40,563 nucleotides of DNA from Wallemia ichthyophaga EXF-994 (Eukaryota > Basidiomycota > Wallemiomycetes > Wallemiales > Wallemiaceae): contig NW_008806303.1 of the NCBI RefSeq assembly GCF_000400465.1, positions 1-40,563 of the forward strand, given 5' to 3'. The notes beneath the pieces were generated by a model. That model saw nothing but the letters and a program-made list of their open reading frames with translations, had not been told where the DNA came from and searched no databases. The translations under genes were made by a program, and so were the position numbers. Below are positions 1-10,243 of the stretch, piece after piece; position 1 is the first letter of the stretch, and every line of letters begins with the position of its first letter.

Positions 1-1966
1 TCACTATGGTCACCCTGATTTCCTGAACGCAATCTTCATGACAACTAGAGGTGGTGTTGCCAAGGCACAGAAGGGTCTTCATTTGAACGAGGATATCTTC
101 GGTGGTATGACTGCTTTCCAAAGAGGCGGTAGAATTAAGCATTCCGAGTACTACCAATGTGGTAAAGGTCGTGATCTTGGTTTCGGTACTATTCTCAATT
201 TCCAGACCAAGATCGGTACCGGTATGGGTGAACAAATGATTTCTAGAGAGTATTATTACCTCGGCACCCAATTGCCTATGGACAGGTTCCTCACTTTCTA
301 CTACGGTCATGGTGGTTTCCACGTGAACAACATTCTCGTAATTTTCTCCGTTCAGATCATTACCACGACAATGGTTTACCTTGGTACACTGAATGAGACG
401 CTGGATATCTGTGAATATTCTTCTTCTGGTGATTACCTTGGTGGACAACCAGGTTGCTATAACTTGTCACCGCTCTTTGGCTGGATCGAAAGAACCATCA
501 TTTCCATTTTCTTGGTTTTCATGATCGCTTTCTTGCCATTGTTCCTTACAGAGCTAACTGAGAGAGGTGCATTCAGGGCTGTAGTCAGATTAGCCAAACA
601 CTTCTTGTCGCTTTCGCCACTTTTCGAGGTCTTCTCTACGCAAATCTACCGTCACTCCATCGTTACTTCATTGACATTCGGTGGTGCTAGATATATCGCT
701 ACTGGTCGTGGTTTCGCAACATCTAGAATCAGTTTCCCTATTTTGTTCTCTAGATTCGCTGGTCCATCGATCTACATGGGTATGAGAACGTTGATGATGT
801 TGCTCTTCGTAACGTTGACTAATTGGATTCCACACATTATCTACTTCTGGATTTCGTCGTTGGCATTGACGTGAGTGGTGTTTTTGTTTTAGAATATTCC
901 GCTAACAAGCTGCAGTATCGCGCCATTCTTGTTCAATCCACATCAATTTTCCCGCAGCGACTTCATTATTGACTACCGTGAATTCTTGAGATGGATGAGC
1001 AGAGGTAACTCACGCTCGCACGCCAACTCATGGATCGGCTACTGTCGTCTTTCGCGCACTCGTATCACAGGGTACAAGAAAAAGCGTCTTGGTCACCCAT
1101 CCGAGAAGCTTTCAGGTGATGTTGCGCGTGCAGGCTGGCGCACAGTCATATTCAGTGAAATACTCTGGCCGATTTCGATGGCAATTATTTTGGCAGTAGC
1201 GTACATGTATATGGAATCGTTCCCAGTCAACGGTAACCAGCAAGGCAGTGCGTTTGTCAGAGTGCTCATTTTCGCATTCGGTCCGGTCGTATGGAACGCG
1301 GCAATTCTCGCACTTGGATTCCTCACATCGCTTTTCCTCGGTCCAATGCTCACACGCGTAATGCCAAAGTTCCCTGCAGTTATTGCTGCGTCAGTGCACT
1401 GTCTCGCTGTGCTTGGATTGCTCGGTTTCTTCGAGTTTATTTGGTATCTGGAGAGATGGAGAGTGGCAAACATTGTCATTGGTATGCTTGCAGCTATCGC
1501 TATACAGAGAGCGTTTTTCAAGACGATTATTTCACTTTTCCTCACTCGTGAGTTCAAGAACGACGAGGCTAATAGGGCTTGGTGGAGTGGTAGATGGTGG
1601 TCGACAGGTCTCGGTCGCCATGCATTCTCTCAACCGTTGAGAGAATTCCTCGTGAAGATTGTCGAGTGTTCACTTTTCGCAGCTGACCTTATTTGCTGTC
1701 ATATAATACTCATTGGGCTGTCTATTCCACTGCTCATTCCTTTCATTGACAAGATTCATTCAACGGGCTTGTTCTGGCTTAGACCTTCTAAGCAGATCCG
1801 CCCACCAATTTTCTCATTCAAGGTGCGCGCTCAGAGACGTTCAATTGTACTCCGCTACTCGTTACTCTACCTTGCTGTAGTATGCTGCTTGGCTGCGCTG
1901 ATTGTCGTACCACTAGTAATTAAGAACCAGGTAGACTTTTCGTGCGATATCTGCCAACGTATCTAG
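1..1966 (+). CDS. FKS1: 1,3-beta-glucan synthase catalytic subunit, C-terminal part (5' end outside window)
   Basis: Plasma-membrane enzyme that polymerises UDP-glucose into the beta-1,3-glucan of the fungal cell wall (GT48 family, Rho1-regulated). The reading frame is open from the window edge (frame of base 2) and contains the conserved block with [19 protein letters not shown] and GFGTILNF, followed by hydrophobic segments of the C-terminal membrane domain. One intron lies at 871-915: it starts GTGAGT, has GCTAAC as branch site and ends TGCAG. Splicing joins SLALT to [11 protein letters not shown], as expected for FKS proteins, and exon 2 runs from 916 to the stop at 1966. The N-terminal half of this normally ~1,800-residue protein lies upstream. 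It is transcribed towards RBG1, 253 bp from the facing stop codon. Identification is firm. Confidence 0.97.
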
Positions 1967-2219
1967 GTAACTTCTCTTTTATTCCATTCAGGCTTTCAAA
2001 ATAACTGCATAATGGCACATTTCAAACCCGGACAATTAAACGAAACCAACAAAACACCTCATCTACAAGAAAATAATGCCTTTATCCTACACACGTACAA
2101 ACATAGTGAAATGTAGTCTCTTTTTCAACTTTATTTTTTACACTCTTATTGTTATTAATTCAAAGCAAATCTTTGTTGAATATATGAACATTTTCTATTA
2201 GGTGATGGTTTTCGTTATA
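1967..2219. terminator. convergent 3' region between FKS1 and RBG1
   Basis: AT-rich stretch between two facing stop codons, containing T-rich and A-rich runs such as TTTATTTTTTA near 2130. It presumably serves both genes as 3' UTR and polyadenylation region. No reading frame or RNA gene was recognised; the role is inferred from position. Confidence 0.4.
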
Positions 2220-3696
2220 CTACGCTACAATGGTGACTACATCTTCATTAGCTACTCGATGTGTGAAAGAAACCTTCTGAGGTTGTGGATTGAATTTACT
2301 CGATTTTCCCCAAACGATAGCATATTTGAAAGATTCAGCGAGTGAGCGGTGAATGGAGTGACAGACGTGTTCGATAGTTGCACCCTTACGCATACAAACC
2401 GGATCGTTAAGGTCAGGATGAGTGCCACGTCTCTTTGTATATATTTTGAGAAGGTCTAGTTGCTCCCACATGCGCTCGATGAGGTAATCGAGGTTGAGAT
2501 CCATCTCGCAAGACAGAGGAACTGTGTTCGGCTCGTGTGCCAGTCTATTCACCTCCTCCAACGACACGCCGTCTATCTTGTTGTATGCGTAGACGCAATT
2601 CATGTACTTCCTCTGAAGTGTTTGTGTTAGTGTGGGTGATTCAAATGATACCTTCACCCACATTGCCGAGAACGACATCAATGAAATCGTCCGCTGTTAT
2701 CTGAAAATAGGGTTAGTGCGCGGAGGGTTTATGAATCCTACTGACATCCTCCCTGATCATAATATCTGCATTGTGTATTTTGTATTCCTGGAGAATGGTT
2801 CTTTGGAGAGTGAGTGTGGGTAAATGATTAAACTAACCACGCACCTCAACGTTCTCTGGTCAGTGTGGGTCAATTCAACAGGACAATTGATAGTCACACC
2901 GCCTGTCTTCTTCTTCTTTATCTGGACATCGGGTCTTTTCTTGTTAAGGCGAATACCGACAGCTTCGAGCTGGGAGTGGGTGAGAGTGTGAGTGAGTATG
3001 AATGTAAAAGACGACAACCAACCTCATACTCCAACAAACGTCTCTGTTCCAAAGACTTTGTTGCGTCGAGTACTATCAAAACAAGATCAGCAGTTTTCGC
3101 AACACTGACGACCTGTCGACCACGACCTCTACCAGCAGAAGCACCCTCAACAATACCGGGTAAATCGAGTAGCTGTATGCGTGTACCTTGGTGTTCGAGT
3201 ACACCGGGAATAGCGGTAAGAGTAGTGAACTCGTAATCGGCCGTAGCAGATTCTGTCTTTGTTGTTTTCGAGAGAAGCGTGGATTTACCGACGGAAGGGA
3301 AACCGATCATGACGATACGAGCGTCACCGCTCTGGAGGGAGTGAGTGGGTAGTTTAGTATGCTAACACTATAAACACCTTCATTACATCGAAACCTTCAC
3401 CTGGTTTTGATGATTTGGTCGATGGCTCGAGTAGTTGCTGCCTGTGTTTTGCTAGCTTCGCTTTGAGTTGACCAAGGTGATATTCAGTATTTTTATTCTT
3501 CTGAGTTCTTGAATTTGAATTAGCTGCTAGTGCCTTGCAACACTGCGATCGACATACCTCCTCATCTCATCTTGTATTCAAGTAAGTTTAATAGCCCTGG
3601 CTAGTAACACAAACCTTCAATTTCCTGTATCTGCTAGGTTTTAGAACAACTTGTAACTTAATAGTTTACTCTACAAACCTTTTCTAATACTCCCAT
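2220..3696 (-). CDS. RBG1: DRG-family GTPase Rbg1 (developmentally regulated GTP-binding protein 1)
   Basis: Translation-associated GTPase of the OBG/DRG class that works with a DFRP/Tma46 partner on ribosomes. Reconstructed exons on the minus strand: 3696-3679, 3633-3615, 3570-3558, 3507-3378, 3331-3023, 2969-2845, 2800-2746, 2700-2662 and 2612-2220. They sum to 1,101 nt and 366 residues, essentially the family length. The N-terminus reads MGVLEKQIQEIEDEMRRTQK. The Walker A motif is GFPSVGKS, the G3 motif DLPGIVEGA and the NKID motif YNKID. The C-terminal ~80 residues form the TGS domain and end VVTIVA. Introns are 44-53 nt long. The first three exons are only 18, 19 and 13 nt, so simple gene calls will miss the start. 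It is divergent from LCP5, with 62 bp between start codons. Confidence 0.93.
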
Positions 3697-3758
3697 TTTA
3701 CTTGAATTTCGTCGTGGTGGTTGAAATTTACAAGCACTTCTCTTCTAATCAAACAGCC
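3697..3758. promoter_or_regulatory. short bidirectional promoter RBG1/LCP5
   Basis: Only 62 bp separate the two divergent start codons, so both core promoters must share this stretch or lie inside the neighbouring gene. RBG1 introns begin 18 nt inside its coding region, which may provide extra room. No individual factor site is claimed. Confidence 0.5.
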
Positions 3759-4799
3759 ATGTCTTCGCATACAAAACAATGCCTGGCGGAGATAAACAAA
3801 TCTATCAACTCCATCAAACCCGTCCTTGAGCAGATTGATTCTCTTGAAATTCCCAGCGCTGGTCTTCCACTGTTGACAAGTAAATCAAACACCCTATCTC
3901 AATATATACACCACCTTGCCCTCCTATCCACCTTCAGGCTTCAGAAATCCTCCATTCAATCAAGAGGCGCTGCTCAAATCCAATCCGGCGATCTAGTCGA
4001 CGATCTTATCAAGCAGCGCATCGTACACGACAAGACGCGTGCTCTCCAATCCAAGCTGCGTTATCGAATTGATAAGTTGATTGGAGCAGCTAGTGGTGAG
4101 GCTGTGCAGGATTCCACATCCATCGATCCACTCGCTTTTAAACCAAATCCATCTGCACTCATCGACAAGCGCAGGAATGAGCCAGATGAGCCAGATGAAG
4201 ACGGTGCTGAGCATTCAGGCGTATATAAACCACCTAAACTCGCTGCCGTTCCTTATACTGATCCTGAAAAGGCTCCACGGAAAGATAAGAAGGTTATTCC
4301 ACAGGCTATCCTCCCTGAGCTGGTTGGCGGGATGGATGTTACCCAGCAGTCTTCCACCGGTCTTGGCACTGTTCCTTCCAAGCTTTCCTCTAAACGTGCA
4401 CGGGAATTACAGCATATCAACGACTACGAAGAAGAAAACTTCACCCGTCTGGTGCAGAACAGGAAGGAAGGTAATAGGAGATTGCGCGATGAGGCTGATA
4501 TCGCTCTCGGTGGTGGTGGTGTGTTGAAGGGAAGGCGTGTTGGTGGATTGGATGGCGAGTTCGATGACGTTCTCCGCGCTGTCGACTCGAAACCCAAGAA
4601 AAGCGGGAATAAGACACCGATCTACGATGAACTCGATAAGATGGCTAAGAAGGGCAGTGCTCTCGATAGAGCTAAGGCTGTGAATAGCAAAAGACCTCAC
4701 TCTGATAACTCGGATATTCACTCGTCAAATGCTAAACGTGGTAGATTTGATCGCCAAGTGGGTGATGCAGCGCGCAAGCAGAAGAAAAGGAGGGGATAG
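3759..4799 (+). CDS. LCP5: Sas10/Utp3/C1D family protein, Lcp5/neuroguidin
   Basis: U3 snoRNP-associated factor of the small-subunit processome, needed for early 18S pre-rRNA cleavages in the nucleolus. The single exon encodes 346 residues from the ATG at 3759; an in-frame open stretch continues upstream to 3702 but lies in the shared promoter. The N-terminal ~110 residues form the helical Sas10/C1D domain. The signature YKPPKLAAVPY is near the middle, followed by the RARELQHINDYEEENFTRLV segment typical of neuroguidin. The C-terminus is very basic and ends RKQKKRRG, consistent with nucleolar targeting. A second ribosome-biogenesis gene, BRX1, lies 3.3 kb downstream. No intron is needed. Confidence 0.88.
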   Translation: MSSHTKQCLAEINKSINSIKPVLEQIDSLEIPSAGLPLLTSKSNTLSQYIHHLALLSTFRLQKSSIQSRGAAQIQSGDLVDDLIKQRIVHDKTRALQSKLRYRIDKLIGAASGEAVQDSTSIDPLAFKPNPSALIDKRRNEPDEPDEDGAEHSGVYKPPKLAAVPYTDPEKAPRKDKKVIPQAILPELVGGMDVTQQSSTGLGTVPSKLSSKRARELQHINDYEEENFTRLVQNRKEGNRRLRDEADIALGGGGVLKGRRVGGLDGEFDDVLRAVDSKPKKSGNKTPIYDELDKMAKKGSALDRAKAVNSKRPHSDNSDIHSSNAKRGRFDRQVGDAARKQKKRRG

Positions 4800-4891
4800 A
4801 TGTTATTATAGTTTAATATTTTATTATCTTATTTGTTTTCTTTGTAATGACGTTAGAACGCTTAGCATCGCCATCACCGCCATCACCTTGA

Positions 4892-6304
4892 ATGAGCAAC
4901 GATTCGAAAACAACACGCTCAAAGGAAGTACTCTCATTTCTTGACCAGCTAGACACAGACCTCAAGACACCGGGCGCAGCAGTGGCTGTAAGCCAGGATG
5001 CACGCCACGAGGCAGAGCAGCACCCGGAGACACAAGCGCAGGTAAATGTAGAGGAATTCACAGCGAACCAAGAGCCGCCATCAGCCACTACAGACGAGGC
5101 AGAGAAGACTATCGCTTACCTCCAAAACCTGGCGCTGAAGAAGAGCAGCAGAGGAGCCACACCGGTGAGCACATCGCCAGCCCCAGATAAAGGCAAGCAG
5201 AGGGAGTTGAGCGGTGATGCAGAGACACCACAACAGCCTGAGCCTCAAGCAGAGCACGCTCCAACCCAACCACCAGCACCGCCATCTGGGTGGGGGAGTT
5301 GGTTCACTGCCGCACAGACACAGGCTCAAGCAGCGCTAGCACAAGCGCGTGAAGTAGCCGAGCACACAGCTACTACGGCCACACACACTCCAGCACCCGA
5401 ATGGAAGAGCAGGCTTGGAGGATTCGTTAAAGGTGCGGGTCTCGATAGATTAGCCCATGATCTCGCCACACAAGGCAAACACGCTCTCAGTGAGGTATAC
5501 AAAGCGGTCGTTCCCCCCCTCGCCTCTGCTGAGGTACTCGATGTGTGGGTGTCCCATGATATGGTGGGTTACGACGGTATTGCGGATGTCGTCTACGCGG
5601 GTCTGGCTAAATCTCTCGAACTTATCGAGGGCGGCGAGCTCGTAGTTAATACGCAGAAGAGTACAGAATCTACACGCGATATCAACCTTCTCGATAATTT
5701 GGATGCCGCCACTCAACTCACACAAGAACGCCTCAACGCCCTTCTCGAAGCAGAGGCTGAGTTGAAGGAGAAGAAGAAGCTGGCGCTAAGCAAGAAGAAT
5801 GAGAGTGATAATGAGATTGTCCATGAGCATGCGCATGCGCAGAACGAGAAAGATAAAAGACAAGATAGTAATACTCACAATGAGCATGACGTGCTTACAC
5901 AATCTCACGCAAACCCTCACACACCCATCAAACTACGCGTACAGCCCTACACAGAACGCAGTCCACGCCCAGTTGTGCAAATGAATTCAGTTGAAAGCGC
6001 AGAAAAGGAATACGTGTGTATACGATTCATGCTCACTCTCGTAGATAGCGCACATGGTGTCGAATGTGCATCATTCTCACAATCCCTTCCACTCAGCTGG
6101 ATTGAGGAGGAAAGTTCACGTCAAGGCGACGATAAAGTCAACTACCTCATTTGGATTGAAGGTGCTCTCATAGGTGTGATTAAGTCTGCTGTTGAACATA
6201 TTGCTCTCGATTACCTCCGTAAACGTAACATTGACGTTACTACCCTCGCCAATAACTTGGATTGGTCAGCTGCTACTGCACAGATTCCCGTTTCAGATTA
6301 TTAA
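4892..6304 (+). CDS. MTC1: MTC1-like (DUF5427 family) protein
   Basis: A single exon of 470 residues starting MSNDSKTTRSKE. The first ~130 residues are acidic, proline/glutamine-rich and probably disordered. A conserved core follows, with GWGSWF near residue 133, an alanine-rich helix, GGFVKGAGLDRL and the block WVSHDMVGYDGI near residue 220. I associate this arrangement with the fungal maintenance-of-telomere-capping protein 1 family, whose biochemical role is not settled; it has been linked genetically to telomere capping and membrane traffic. The C-terminal ~110 residues (from about 360) carry a hydrophobic, folded-looking segment ending QIPVSDY. It lies 92 bp after LCP5 on the same strand and is convergent with CAF40. 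The family assignment is from memory of motifs. Confidence 0.6.
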   Translation: MSNDSKTTRSKEVLSFLDQLDTDLKTPGAAVAVSQDARHEAEQHPETQAQVNVEEFTANQEPPSATTDEAEKTIAYLQNLALKKSSRGATPVSTSPAPDKGKQRELSGDAETPQQPEPQAEHAPTQPPAPPSGWGSWFTAAQTQAQAALAQAREVAEHTATTATHTPAPEWKSRLGGFVKGAGLDRLAHDLATQGKHALSEVYKAVVPPLASAEVLDVWVSHDMVGYDGIADVVYAGLAKSLELIEGGELVVNTQKSTESTRDINLLDNLDAATQLTQERLNALLEAEAELKEKKKLALSKKNESDNEIVHEHAHAQNEKDKRQDSNTHNEHDVLTQSHANPHTPIKLRVQPYTERSPRPVVQMNSVESAEKEYVCIRFMLTLVDSAHGVECASFSQSLPLSWIEEESSRQGDDKVNYLIWIEGALIGVIKSAVEHIALDYLRKRNIDVTTLANNLDWSAATAQIPVSDY

Positions 6305-6621
6305 CAAGACAATTACTCTTGATTTCTTGACAAAATGACTTGATACATTGATACAATTAAATATAAAACGTTGTTTGTGCAGATGTTTGTGGGCAAGAGG
6401 AGAACAAGTGTAGTTATAGTTAAGGAGTTTATATCCATTTGAAGATTATCGTTGGCTTTAAGTAAGTTGTAGTAATTAATGATTGATCTTGTCTTGATTT
6501 TCTTATTATTATTATTCTTCTCGTTCTTTTTCTTGTTATGCAATTTTCTTCTTTCTGTTGATACACTGAATACACGCGCTTTCTTCTTGGTTTACATCCA
6601 AAAAATACACTTGAACTCTTC
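6305..6621. other. convergent intergenic region MTC1/CAF40
   Basis: 317 bp between two facing stop codons, strongly AT-rich with ATTATTATTATT at 6501-6517 and C/T-rich runs. It probably contains both polyadenylation regions. Possible reading frames here are low-complexity (Lys/Asn or Phe/Leu runs) and show no protein family features, so no gene is called. Confidence 0.5.
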
Positions 6622-7443
6622 TCACTCAATTCTGTCAGACAAGTTAAGTAGGAGAGTTGCCAGACATCTCTTTGTGACCATGTCGCCTTTAAGTAGTCCT
6701 GAGAATGTTGCATCACGGAGCGGTTCAGGGAGACATGCCCTAAGTGCCTCTCTAGCTCTTGGATTATCAGATAAACGCAAGTAGCATCTAACTACATGTT
6801 TCAAAAGTCTGACTGCCTGAGTCTCGACCAATTGATTAACCATATTCGCGAGAACTGTTCCAACGGCATAGAATCTCTCGTAAGTTTGACATATATATGC
6901 CAAACCTAAATTATCGAGTAGAATTTTCTGTACGATAAAGATTGCCACCGTTTTAGATAACTCGGATCCTGTTTCCATGATTCTGAGACAGAGTGGAATA
7001 ATCTCCGTTGAGAGAAGGAAATTGATCACTTCGCTGTTATCATTTTGTTTGACCAGCGCACCAATCACACCGAGGGATGTCAACCTGAGATACTCAAATG
7101 GGCGAGACTTCGAAGTGGTGTTGAGGAATGGATATAAAAACAGCGGTATGTGTGCAGATAAAAACAAACCTCTCGTCTCATTGTGGCTGGCTACGCACTG
7201 AAGGAGAGCGAGTGCATTACAGACTCTATTGCTGGCGTGAGCGGTGAGTGAAGGAGGGCTAAGGAGTGGATAAACGGCAACAATTTCCTGCAACAAGGCA
7301 CTCATAACACCGAAAGAGTGCCATAAAACCAATGCAAGATCATCGTAAGCTTCTCTCCTCTTTGATAATTCAAGCAGGGCAGTCTCACGAGTTGATGGCT
7401 GCTGGAGCTGTATGATCAGCGAGTAAATTTTATCCTCTTCCAT
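6622..7443 (-). CDS. CAF40: CCR4-NOT subunit Caf40/Rcd1 (CNOT9)
   Basis: Armadillo-type subunit of the CCR4-NOT deadenylase complex, a docking site for RNA-binding regulators. From the ATG at 7443 the frame gives a 273-residue protein that is the whole conserved CNOT9 core: [68 protein letters not shown] and [14 protein letters not shown], ending [10 protein letters not shown]. No introns are needed in the core. The same frame stays open upstream to about 7700 as a Ser/Thr/Pro-rich stretch ([13 protein letters not shown]). This could be a disordered N-terminal extension reached through an upstream exon that I could not define. It is divergent from BRX1. The core call is very secure; the true start is uncertain. 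Confidence 0.93.
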   Translation of the reverse strand: MEEDKIYSLIIQLQQPSTRETALLELSKRREAYDDLALVLWHSFGVMSALLQEIVAVYPLLSPPSLTAHASNRVCNALALLQCVASHNETRGLFLSAHIPLFLYPFLNTTSKSRPFEYLRLTSLGVIGALVKQNDNSEVINFLLSTEIIPLCLRIMETGSELSKTVAIFIVQKILLDNLGLAYICQTYERFYAVGTVLANMVNQLVETQAVRLLKHVVRCYLRLSDNPRAREALRACLPEPLRDATFSGLLKGDMVTKRCLATLLLNLSDRIE

Positions 7444-8092
7444 TCCAGGTTGAGCGAGAAGAAGATACTTCCCTGTCTGGACGTGTGCCGCTGTATTCCT
7501 GGGAGAGGGCAGAGATGAATGGGAGTGGTTTGGAGTTGACGTTCTCGAGAGGTTGACAGCGTTGAATGAGTTCAGTGTGGCTGTAGCCGGGTGTGAGATA
7601 CTCGGCGACGTGAGTCCCAAATCTTCTGCAGCGCTTTCGAAAGGATCGCTGTGTGTTGTGAGTTGTTTGATTCGTCGCAGAAATCCAGTAAAACGCACGC
7701 AGAAAGTGCTGCAATATCATTGGCTTTGTTTGGTATAGGATTGGCTAGAATCATTTTAACAAGCTCCTACGTTTCCCGTGCGTTTCCTGATTGCTGTTCG
7801 TCGTTGTTGCGCAGGAGAGTGCTGAACGTGAGTGTGAGTGTGAGAGAAGGTTGTATAAATTTTTTAAGCTTCTGTGCGCATCTTGCTGTGTGCTGGTGGA
7901 TATTATGCTCATATACTCTCTTGCCCGTCGGTGCCATTCCCCAACGCAATCTGCTCGACTGGCACGCAAACTGAGCGGAGTGGGGAGATGAGGTAGGAGC
8001 GATACCGACGAATGACCGCAATTACGCCCGCACCGCTCATCTCCCTGCATCTCCAATTTAAACGTGAAATAACACCTTGCTCACACACAGTC
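7444..8092. other. divergent region CAF40/BRX1, unresolved 5' sequences
   Basis: About 650 bp between the CAF40 core start and the BRX1 start. It should contain both promoters and possibly an N-terminal exon of CAF40. On the minus strand a frame starting [13 protein letters not shown] (7754-7572) looks protein-like. It is preceded in the same frame, across one TAG at 7767-7769, by KKFIQPSLTLTLTFSTLLRNN. On the plus strand there is a GTGAGTGTGAGTGTGAGAG run near 7829. No complete gene can be supported. Confidence 0.35.
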
Positions 8093-9205
8093 ATGTCGAC
8101 GAAATTGAAAGCGCTATCGAAGAAGAGAACGGCGGAGGACGACAATGACAGCAACGCGCCACAGGCAAAGAAGGTGCAGAATAAGCAGCGTGTGCTTGTA
8201 CTCTCGAGCAGAGGTGTCACCGAGCGTTATCGACACCTCATGAACGATCTCCAAGCGCTTCTCCCGCACACCAAGAAAGGTAATAACGTTGTTTGTTTGT
8301 GATTTATCTCTAATTTGCTTTTACAGACTCAAAAATCAGCTCAAAGACGTCACTCGCAACTCTCAACGAACTCGCTGATTTGGCAAGCTGCAATAATATA
8401 ATGTTCTTCGAAACCAAACATCACGCTCAAATTACTGATCTCTATCTCTGGTTGGCTAAGGCGCCTAATGGACCATCGGTTAAATTTCACTTGCAGAATT
8501 TGCATACGATGGATGAGCTGAAAATGACTGGAAATTGTTTGAAGGGATCAAGGGGTATTCTAAGCTTCGGTGAGGAGTTTGACAGTGAGCCGTGGTTACA
8601 GCTTTTGAAGGAACTGTTTACGCAGGTGAGAGGAGGCTGTCGTGAGACTATCGAAGCACCCGCTAATCAACAAACTTACTTAGACATTCGGCGTTCCTAC
8701 TTCATCCCGTCGCATTAAACCTTTCTTCGATCACGTCCTTTCGTTCTCTTATCTGGATGGCAAGATCTGGTTCAGGTCTCACCAGGTTGGTTCGTTTACT
8801 TGGCGTTGTACACAACTCACACTAGACTCAGATTGTGGAGAAAGATGCGACGACAATCAAGGCTGAACTCGGAAACAAGAATAAATCTCCTGCAACTACA
8901 CTGGTTGAAATTGGTCCACGTTTCGTGCTCACCCCAATACGTATATTTGAAGGCTCTTTCGGTGGCCCAACAGTGTTTTCGAATCCAGGTGCGTAAACGT
9001 ATACTGTGTAGCTTATTACACCACTTACACGGTCGCAGAATTCTTGCCTCCTACCAAAATACGCAAAATGGAGAGAGAGGAGAAGGCAGAAAAGTACAGC
9101 AACAGGAAGGACACACAAGAGGAGTCGAAGCAGCGCAAGAAAGATATCAGCAAACGCGACAGAGGATTGGCTGGGGAATTGGAAACAGCCAAGGTATTTG
9201 CATGA
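8093..9205 (+). CDS. BRX1: ribosome biogenesis protein Brx1 (Brix domain)
   Basis: 60S assembly factor of the Brix family, acting in the nucleolus with Ebp2 on pre-27S rRNA. Exons: 8093-8279, 8327-8625, 8684-8785, 8832-8988 and 9039-9205, totalling 912 nt (303 residues). All four introns are 46-58 nt with GT..AG ends. Key blocks are RVLVLSSRGVTERYRHLMND, NELADLASCNNIMFFE, LWLAKAPNGPSVKFH, LKGSRGILSF and VEIGPRFVLTPIRIFEGSFG, in the order expected for a Brix domain. A charged Lys/Glu C-terminus follows, ending ELETAKVFA. The start MSTKLKALSKKR is the first ATG in frame with the Brix domain. The adenylate kinase gene follows on the same strand 95 bp downstream. Confidence 0.95.
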
Positions 9206-9300
9206 TAAGGTTGAATTGTATAGACAAAGATATTTATTTATGTTTCTGGTTTCAAATGGGTTGTTACCGCACCGTCATTGGATATAAGATAAACCAAACA

Positions 9301-10181
<881 letters not shown>

Positions 10182-10243
10182 ATAGAAACAAATTTATATC
10201 TCAGACTTGTTTGACTGATACCGTCATCACTTGTACGCAGACG

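Noticed and set aside
929-1557. Additional frames on both strands within FKS1 exon 2
   Set aside because: They overlap a certain, conserved coding exon and show no family features.
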